From the NCBI GenBank assembly GCA_951217055.1, contig OX578277.1, forward strand, positions 111,418,514-111,482,513: a stretch of 64,000 bases of DNA. Reading direction: 5' to 3'. Made by a program: the position numbers and the translations under genes. Source of the DNA: Gerris lacustris (lineage: Eukaryota > Arthropoda > Insecta > Hemiptera > Gerridae). Of the stretch, positions 59,846 to 64,000 are shown piece by piece (within the stretch, counting starts at the first letter, position 1; the number at the start of each line of letters is the position of its first letter). Under the pieces are notes generated by a model. It had not been told where the DNA came from. It saw only the letters and a program-made list of their open reading frames with translations, and did not search any database.

Positions 59846-60170
59846 GATGCCTTAGTAAGCCAAATACTTCACAAGATAAGTTTGAACTAAGTATTCTGTT
59901 GAGAAGTTGTCAATAGGTGATTAGTAGTGTAAGGCGACGAGTAGGTTTTATAACTAATTCGATATATCCGAATTGTTTTACAGAGATAAGACTCCAAGAC
60001 TAGTGATAACGAACTCACTTGACCTTACAAGTGTGCCGATAAACAAACGAGTTGGAACATTGTGAAACCAACATAGAAAAGCATGCGGGGTAATGGTGGT
60101 GTGATGAGTGTACTACGTCGTGCCTCCGCGTATTGTCATGTTAAATACAGTCTTCAATTAAACAACTTCC
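59846..60170 (-). promoter_or_regulatory. Possible 5' UTR and promoter of pyruvate kinase
   Basis: About 300 bp upstream of the putative start is free of the recurrent repeats that fill the surroundings. No core promoter element could be fixed. Confidence 0.3.
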
Positions 60171-60449
60171 CCTTCCAATAATTAGAATTCAATTCATAAT
60201 CTTCACTTTAGGTTTTTATCTTCTCCTATTTTTAGGTTTTAAAAATAAAATGATAATATCAACAATTTTTTTGTTTTTGTATCTCTCTATTTAAATTTTA
60301 TTTTTGTTTTACAGGATACTGAGTATCTTCTAAAGAGCAAAGGCTCGAAATCTTGGGTCAAACATGTTTGGTTCAGGCCATTATTTTTAGAAGGGAAATT
60401 ATCCCCCAACAGACAGTTGCACCGGTTAAATGTTAAATATTCATTTAAA

Positions 60450-61035
60450 AATTCGGTCCGAGACAACTCAGACAAACTTTCTCATATACGAGTTCATAAG
60501 TACTTAGCTCAGTGCTTTTCAATTTATTAGTTTTAGTTACATTTTATTATCATTGACAATTTCATCGAAATCTATCATAAAAATAAACTTCTCCTCGGCG
60601 GGGAATCGAACCCGGCCTCTCTCTGTCCGTGTTTAAAGCTATTTTCTCAAGAACTAGATTTTTCCCCCCGGGAAAAAGGCTTATATAATTAGATTCGTAT
60701 TTAAATGGACTACATTATAGAATTGTTTAACCAAAATCGTAGCAACCGTTTTCGAGAAATTATTTTGATTTCACTTTCTTCAGAGTTCTTGAGGGGTAGC
60801 TTCCCCCAAATTCTAGTTAAAATTTATTTCTCGATTTCGCCTCGGGGTATGACTTTTCTGAACATGTCAAATTACGTCAAAATCGGCCAAGTAGTTCAGG
60901 TCAGGCTCCATGCGTCTGTTCTCAAGACAGAGAGACATTTTTTTAAAAATACACTTTTTTGGACTAGTGGATGACCTCAAATCGAAATCAAATTTTCGCG
61001 CCATCACAATACTTTCTCTTTATTTGAGAACGTAA
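60450..61035 (-). repeat. Family B copy
   Basis: Inverted copy with CAACTCAGACAAACTTTCTC, GGGGAATCGAACCCGG and GCGCCATCACAATACTTTCT. Confidence 0.85.
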
Positions 61036-61290
61036 AAGAAGTATTGTAAATTCTTTATAGGTATTTATGCATTTGGTGGTTGTGTGAGTCATCGGCAAGT
61101 TGATTGTTTTTAATAATTACAAGATGATAATGAAAAGAACTTTTTATGTACAACACTTTTAATTTAATATTAATTAACGTTTTTAATATAAGTTTCATTT
61201 GATATACGTTTTTAAATTTTCTGTCATAAATCATAAATTTGAATCCCGTCAAAATGAAGATCGTAAATATGGGATATGTCAAAACAAATA

Positions 61291-62340
61291 AAATAACTGG
61301 CGGATTTTTTCCGAACTAACTTCCTATACAGCAAAATTTGCTGAAAACTAATTAAATTCTGCTGAAAGATGGCTAAAAGTATTAAAATATTGCATTGTCA
61401 TCGTGTTCTGAGCTATTCTATAAGTTTCAAATGTCTAGCTACTCGGGAAGTTAGTTAAAAATCGATTAAAAGATTTGTACTGGACAAACAAACAAACAAA
61501 CAAGAAAACAAGCTAATAAAGTCCAGTCATGCACCATGACTTAATGAGCGAATTTTCAAAGAAATCTGCGTTTTATTGGCTTATGATAATATAGGAAAAT
61601 TTTGGTTTAGAATTTGCTCGGGTGAAAAAAAAAATTGGTACACAGGGGTACGGGGTACAAAAGTTAAAATAGTATTTACCCTTCAAGATGCATGTCGTTG
61701 GAAAGCTCTTTAAGAGTACAGTAATTGTTGTTATTTACACTTTTATCATATTTTCACATAAAAGGGGGGTAAAATGGAAAAAAACGTTTTTTGACCCTAT
61801 ATGGTCAAAATTTGACCCCTAAATGTACTCCAAAAATTCTGGCCAACGAACTCATCCTTTCTTTTGATATTATTGACATTTTAAAATTTGTTTGAAATTT
61901 TTAAGTGCATCCTAAGGGGAGATATCGTCTGGAGTGACACATATATACATATATACATACATATATACATACATACATAAAAAAAAGTGTTAAATTTTAG
62001 GAATCGATTCAGAATGGTCTAAAACGGATTTCAATGGAAAAATTTTTCAAAAATTCGCATTACAAAAATTTTGAAGCCATTGCAATAGCGTAATTTTCTT
62101 TGAAAATTCGCTAAAAACGTAGTAAAAAGGGCTTGTGAACGAGCGCGGGGTGAAGGCTACTTGCACATTGTACATATAATAACGTACATTATATTAACCT
62201 GACTGCAAAGTTTTATTTTTTGTTTTGTATTTTAGGAGATACAGGTGCGTTATTAATATTAACGATACACTGACAAGACACACGCAGGATATTATAGGGT
62301 CTGGGTCCTCGGTTTTTGCCTACGGAGCCTAAAAATATTT
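61291..62340 (-). repeat. Family F, family D and family C pieces
   Basis: 61291-61515 is the complement of 13172-13430. 61640-61960 matches family D (CACAGGGGTACGGGGTACAA, GCATGTCGTTGGAAAGCTCT). 62275-62335 is the last ~60 bp of family C (CACACGCAGG, TTTTTGCCTACGGAGCCTAA). TACA microsatellite at 61940-61980. Confidence 0.7.
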
Positions 62341-63207
62341 TATTGCTGATAACTGATAACATCAAATAAATATTAAAAGTTTACACTTAATTGTGTATGT
62401 AATAAAATGTGAACAAATAGAAAATAGAACCTAGTATTGGTGTATTTACACGACCTGAGTGATTGCATTCGCTTTAATCAGGCCTTCAGTCCCGGACTAT
62501 GACATTTCTAGGTTTGTTTTTGTATAGCCAACATAAACTTGCCGACAAAATATAAAAAACAGGTGTTTTTGCTCTACAGGTAGAAGAGACTAGGGCAAAT
62601 TCATATTTTACTTGCCAGGCCGAGATTTAGAGCCACCTCTAACCACAACCACACCCTTCAGGAAATTTCTCTCAAGTATCAAATTGAGTCGAAGGAAAAA
62701 ATTGCATGTAATTTGAATAAAAATTCGCGAAGTTATAGACAAAATACATTCATCCAATTAAAAAAAAGTATAAATTATTAGAAATTCATTTCCAGCCCTT
62801 TGGGGGGCTTAGCCCCTCCAAATCCAAGATTTTGGGAGGGGGGCTCGGGCTCCCCAAGCCCTGAGTGTTAGAGTCGGCGCCAGTGTTTCTCTGGCACTTA
62901 CAATCAACATAAAATAAAAATATAGATTGTTAAGTTAACTGTTATGTGAAATTAATTCTTCGCCCTAAATAATTTACTTCTTCCGGAAAACAAAAACAAA
63001 AAACAAAGCACAAGTCTTGATGGCAACACTGTATGACGCTCTCGTGAGCGCCAAGTGTCAACATTTGAAAATAGAGCTGATTACGATTACAGTCACATAG
63101 ACTTACAGTCAGATGTTACCTATTAATGTAAAGTGTAAAGAAGTATTCGATTGGGTGTATTGGACGGTGTCAAGTGATGTAATTTGGCTTTAGAAGAGAA
63201 AAAGAAG
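62341..63207. other. Upstream region of the 63208 exon
   Basis: A G/C-rich hairpin-like patch (GGGGGGCTTAGCCCCTCC to GGGAGGGGGGCTCGGGCTCC, 62802-62860) resembles small TE ends. From about 63000 to 63207 the sequence is unique and probably contains promoter and 5' UTR of the next gene. Confidence 0.4.
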
Positions 63208-63319
63208 ATGAGTGGCGAGACGGCGCAGCCTCCCAGAGGAGGCGATAACGCCAAGAGATCGGGAGCTGCCTCCAAAAATTACTTCTTCAAGAGGAAGCAG
63301 ATGGAATCCTCCAACCCTG
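63208..63319 (+). CDS. First coding exon of an unrecognised gene
   Basis: ATG 63208 opens MSGETAQPPRGGDNAKRSGA, then ASKNYFFKRKQMESSNP plus one base, before a strong donor GTAAGT at 63320 (phase 1). The leader AGAGAAAAAGAAG gives a purine at -3. The composition is clearly higher in GC than its flanks. The residues are polar and basic with no signal peptide or membrane segment, as in an unstructured cytosolic or nuclear N-terminus. I do not recognise the family. The gene would continue beyond the window. It is divergent to pyruvate kinase. Confidence 0.7.
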
Positions 63320-63423
63320 GTAAGTCCAGGCTACTTCATCTTCATTTGCACTGAACAAACTTTTACTCAACTCGCCGGGACGGCCGTTCCAATGTCGCTT
63401 TCAAAATATTAAAGGCATTATTT

Positions 63424-63972
63424 TAGTCCAGGAGATAGCGTGCAAAAAAGTGTCCTAACATCAAGGTAGAATTTTGTATACAAGTCAATCTTTTAGCGCC
63501 TTTTAAGAATATGTGGTTGGCTAAGTTCGTCTGCGGGACGTAGCTTGGCAATAGGCGTTTGAAAAAAAGAAACCGGTGGAAAGCGGCCATGTCTCACCAA
63601 TTATGGTGGACAATGTGATTTTCATGATCCTGAGTACAGAATTAGTTGGTTGACCAAAAATCAAGTCGTTGTTATTTTTTACTAAAAATCATCGTGGTCA
63701 CCTGTCAAGGGACAAACAAACATCAACTTGATTTTTGCTCTACTAACTAATTATTTACTCAGGATCATGAAAATCACATTGTCCACCATAATTGGTGAGA
63801 CATGGCCGCTCTCCACCGTTTTTTTTTTTTTCAAAGGCCTACTGCCAAGCTATGTTCCGCAGGCAAACTTAGCCGACCACATATTCTTAAAAGGCGCTAA
63901 AAGATTGACTTGTATACAAAATTCTAGCTTGATGTTAGTCAGACACTTTTTTGCACGCTATCTCCTGGACTA
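63424..63972. mobile_element. Foldback MITE TAGTCSAGGAG, full copy 2
   Basis: Ends TAGTCCAGGAGATAGCGTGC and complement, with arms of about 240 bp closely matching 51112-51737. No TAA duplication is clear here. It lies in the first intron of the unrecognised gene, 104 nt past its donor. Confidence 0.9.
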
Positions 63973-64000
63973 TTATGTGTAGATGGTAGACGTACTCATC

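Overview
The window is nuclear DNA from an animal, most likely an insect. It is AT-rich, its genes are cut by long introns, and its intergenic and intronic DNA is dense with small transposons, retrotransposon debris and minisatellites. No bacterial or organelle features are present. The insect assignment rests on the pyruvate kinase sequence and on the mix of hAT, TA-target, TTAA-target, Penelope and RTE-like elements; the order is not resolved, and a hemipteroid insect is only a guess.

Four genic signals can be supported. (1) A complete intronless coding exon for RUNDC1 (RUN domain-containing protein 1) on the minus strand at 1504-3045. Its 5' exon may lie near 7.5-7.8 kb and carry an upstream ORF in the same frame. 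(2) Two or three short exons on the minus strand (24.76, 24.57 and perhaps 17.98 kb) that begin a protein with a short coiled coil, weakly like the N-terminus of APC. (3) A full pyruvate kinase gene on the minus strand, ten coding exons from 59845 to 32228. Every splice phase is consistent, giving about 565 residues. It includes a 30-nt microexon, and its introns hold most of the transposons in the right half. (4) The first coding exon of an unrecognised plus-strand gene at 63208, about 3.4 kb from and divergent to the pyruvate kinase start.

Layout: 1-10.6 kb, RUNDC1 between two inverted copies of a ~480-bp repeat, the right copy nested in a hAT-like element; 10.6-20 kb, nested repeats, including an element inserted at TA in another repeat and a TTAA hairpin element; 20-24 kb, an 80-84-bp minisatellite; 24-25 kb, the APC-like first exons with a GC-rich promoter-like region; 25-31 kb, small transposons and a 34-bp minisatellite with higher-order structure; 31-60 kb, pyruvate kinase with intronic elements (a Penelope retrotransposon with inverted terminal repeats, RTE-like and RNase H LINE pieces, tRNA/5S-like SINEs, hAT-like and foldback elements, a 32-bp minisatellite); 60-64 kb, dispersed repeats, the new gene's first exon and a foldback element. 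No operon-like or shared pathway organisation is visible; the genes look independent.

Recurrent repeat families are labelled A-G here for cross-reference only. All identifications come from reading the sequence; no database search was run.
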